64,000 nt of DNA from Zeugodacus cucurbitae. Taxonomy: Eukaryota > Arthropoda > Insecta > Diptera > Tephritidae. Numbering within the stretch: position 1 is the stretch's first letter; every line of letters begins with the position of its first letter. Made by a program: the position numbers and the translations under genes. Under the pieces are notes generated by a model. It was given only the letters and a program-made list of their open reading frames with translations. It did no database searches and was not told where the DNA came from. The stretch spans positions 806,001-870,000 of the forward strand of contig NC_071670.1 of the NCBI RefSeq assembly GCF_028554725.1. Reading direction: 5' to 3'. Positions 60,701 through 64,000 of the stretch are shown here, one piece after another.

Positions 60701-63700
60701 TCCAAGAGAAACGGCGAGTAAAATCTACTGTTTTAGCGGTATCTCTATTTTAAAATGTGAATGTGGGAAGACTGACTTTTCACATCAAATAAATAAAAAT
60801 GTTTATTTACTTTGTTGCACGCTGAAAATAATTAGTTGAAATGCGCCGCCTAGCAAATTATCTTCCTATTTAAATAACAGTTACATTTAGTGGTTGTTTC
60901 TAGGAAGTAAAGGAAGTTAGCGATAAATAATGGTGGGATTGTCATCATCGAAATGAATATTTGGACAAAGCTTTCGTGGAACCGTTTCAAAGGTGTACGT
61001 TTCGATATTAACCCTTATGAGGACCAGTTTTTCTAATCGTGAACGAAGCATGCATCCATTTCAATGAATCAGATTTCAAAGAATAAGCAAAGAAAGGCCT
61101 CATGTGATCATAATTGCTTTGTTTGCTCTCAATCTACTCTTGGAATATGATCTAGATCATTTTAGCATTATCAGTATTTGGTAAGAACTTTAGCTTGCTT
61201 GATGTCTAGAAAGCCACACCCAAATGATATAAGAAGAGACTTTTCATGGATTGAATTTTATATATACCGATTCGTGCTTAACCTCATTTATTGCCGTTAA
61301 TCTGAAATAAAGAGGATTATGAGCTTTGTCATTGCAAAGCGAAGACTCGAAGTAGGTATTGCTGTCATATTTTTTCAACTTGTCTAAGATCGCCCCATCT
61401 AATTGATCTTTTTTCCACAGTTAACCCTTTATTGAAGTATAAACATCGCATTTCTAGTACCTTAACGGCACAATCTCACAAATTAGACTGTAAGAAACAC
61501 AATTAAAGGATACATTTCATTCCTTCAAGTACTTTTACAAGCTCTTCATCAACGCTCCAGTTATCTTGTCATTGTCTCATTTATCTCTTTGGTGCGGCAG
61601 ATTGGAAAACGCGTTGATTTACGCCGCAACAGCTCAGAACGGCTAAATTTCACGGAAAAATATGCAAAGAATCAAAGCGAAATAGCTTAACTTATGAGAC
61701 ACACACATTTTGACTGTGTGCAAATATGCGAAAGCAACTACACTTAAACGCAACAACAAATACCGCTCCGTGAACAGAAGCCTTTGAATGTAGAAGACGC
61801 TTGAAGAAGTGCTTCAGCAAAGTATTTGCCTTCAGCAGCTTCAAGCTGCCGTTAACGGTGCTTTTTAGCATCCGACGCTTATCAGCAGTGAAATTTATGC
61901 TTCTTAGCATATTTTTCCATTTTTTCTCTCAAGCTTAAGTCTCACATTGTTGCCGGCTGTTGCACGCTTTGTCACATGCAATCTGCCACATTGCGAGAAT
62001 GCTGCTTTGCCAATGTATCACTCACACACACTCCCAACAACGTGCCACATGCGTGTCTGAGCTCTCGTTAAACATCAAACCTCGGCGTGTACTCATAAAA
62101 AGTGCGCAAATTTAATCACACGCATGCAAATATGCCTGTATATAACACACGAAAATGTAGACGGTGTCTCAAAGTCTTTTGGCTCTGCTTCTTCTTCCTT
62201 CTTCCTCATATGGAATTTTCCGAAGACGACGTTTGCTATGCTCAATAACATGTGTGTGTAGACAACAATTTATGTGCGGCAAATAACTGTATTTTTGCAA
62301 AATATTTAACGCACATGTCAGTATCGCGTCGCTTAGTCTTTTAGTGTGTGGCGAAGAATTGAGCGCCTGAAACGCTAAAATCTAAAAGTCCCCTGTTATT
62401 TTTCTATCAAATTCGTTGCGCTGTGTGATTTTCTTTCTTCTCTTTGATGGCTTTTCGCATTTCTTTATTCAAAGTTTTTCTTTGCAAAATTGATTGTGAG
62501 TCAAATAGGCGTTTCGGCAAAGAAAAGTTGTTCTATTGCCTACTATTAGGCGTTTAAAGCACAGTTAAATTGATGCTAATGAAATCTTTATTCTTTGTAA
62601 CACATAATTATGTTTATTTTTTTTAAGTTGCGAATGCCATTAGAGGCTGAATTAGAAAATAATTGAAGATACTTTGATAAACTCCTTATCGGAAATATCA
62701 ACTGAAATGTTTCGTTATTGACAAAAAGAGTTAGAAAGAGTGCTCAAGGACTCCTCCGAATACTCCAACTACCAAATACTACTCCTAAATGCTTCAAAAC
62801 CGAGTGAAGAAGCGGAAATATCGAATACGAATAATAAGAAAATACTTTAGAAGGAAGAAGGATCAGAGAAAGAACTGTTCTCCTTTCGAGAGACCACCTG
62901 AGCTTTGTCTTATGATTAACGTACTTCCTGAAACATTAGGCAAATCCGCATTTTTCTCTGCTTCTTTGTACTTCCAAAGACTTCTTCTAAAGCCTTAAGT
63001 CGGGAATAAAATTCAATTCGTCTCATTTAATGGATTATTCACCCTAACCACATTATGACCTTCACCAGTCGCCTACCAACAAATGATTACCATAGTGAAC
63101 TGCAAGCAGTCATTACATAACCTCAAGTTGTTTAAACTGTGTCATATGCCTTGTTACAACAACAATACTTTCAATTTAATATCAATTAGTGTTAAGGCTT
63201 AACGACAACCTTGTTCATTTCATCCTCCTCTCTTCCCTCCATCGAGTCGAACACCGAGCAATAAAATTTAATTCCTTGCAAATAACTACAAATAAATGCG
63301 GCTATAAATTTCAATTAAACCCTTTCGAGTGTTTGCGTGTGTGTGTGAGTTTTTACACGCCTGCTGCCATTAATTGCATTTCTTGCTGTCGTTGTCGTGT
63401 GTTGCATGCAACAGCACATTTGCAACAACTGTCCAGTGTTGACCGAGTCCCCATGTATGCTGTGTGTGGTGTCTTTTCTCCGATAATGTCGGGCATGTGC
63501 TCGAGCCTTGGCTATTAGTTTGGCCATTAGTGCGTTCGTGCCTCAATGGACTTGTAGATTTACCAGCGCCAACGCACTGAACCACAACCATTGGTTGTAT
63601 GCACGCGCTCGAATGCTTGCATATGTCCAGGCGCTGATTATACAATAAAATTGATTTATCGCAATGTCTTGCACTAATATGCTCACCTCACTGACACAAC

Positions 63701-64000
63701 AACTGAAGTAGATATATCACGCACACACACTCAGAGAGGTATGTTTTGCTTTCAGTGTTTTGTTATTTGTGTTGCATACTTGGAGGGGCCATTCATTTCA
63801 GTGCTGCAGTTGTGCAAACAGCAATACGAAAAATTTGTGATTTTATCGATTGCGTGCGTTGTCATCATGTGAGAGGGATGAGAGACGCGGGCTTAAATGC
63901 CTCCTTGTGAATTATTTTGCGTTTACCGCAAGTATACCTTTAGGAGCTAACCTTATTTAATGTTAGTCCAAGGCTTATTGATGTGTTGTTATTATTATAA
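57720..64000 (-). other. distal part of the 5' intron of eag within the window
   Basis: AT-rich intron-like sequence with CA/GT patches (for example 58160-58190, 63336-63348). Near the right edge a copy of the dispersed motif, AGTATACCTTTAGGAG, occurs at 63931. No exon was identified, and the promoter and first exon of eag presumably lie beyond the window. Confidence 0.6.

Overview
This is a eukaryotic, insect-type genomic window. Its one supported gene is the minus-strand voltage-gated potassium channel gene ether-a-go-go (eag, Kv10/KCNH family). Protein identity to Drosophila Eag in the membrane core is very high, while introns are AT-rich and unlike D. melanogaster. That points to a higher dipteran (a tephritid-like fly is my inference, not shown by the sequence).

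Fourteen core coding exons plus one 48-nt cassette exon were resolved to the base, using intron consensus sites, reading phase and exact codon counts. In transcript order they run from 48839 down to 18429. PAS domain: exons A, B, optional X, C. N-linker: D. S1: E. S2: F. S3 to S5: G. Turret and pore helix: H. Filter and start of S6: I. S6 and C-linker: J. Cyclic-nucleotide-binding homology domain (CNBHD): K and L. Variable Ser-rich cassette: M. Long C-terminus with CaMKII site, coiled coil, basic motif and stop: N. The isoform with M and without X encodes 1191 residues from the first codon completed in exon A. The short exon with the start codon was not found and should lie beyond 64000, so everything from 48840 to the window end reads as 5' intron.

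Regions: 1-18428 is 3' flank and probable 3' UTR with no supportable protein gene. 18429-34234 is a compact block of coding exons with short and medium introns. 34235-48839 is the PAS region with large introns. 48840-64000 is intron.

The most unusual non-coding structures are: (i) a large inverted-repeat array at about 43.4-44.1 kb, built of 32-bp units each pairing a CACGTG E-box with a forkhead-type GTAAACAA site, around a core of four 20-bp units that form nuclear-receptor IR1 elements; (ii) a five-copy 214-bp tandem array beside alternative exon M, with an alternating two-unit pattern; (iii) a dispersed GCATACNTTTAGGCG motif in both orientations; (iv) minus-strand-biased Pumilio-type motifs downstream of the stop. 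All open frames outside the eag exons look like chance or low-complexity frames, with two weak candidates noted.
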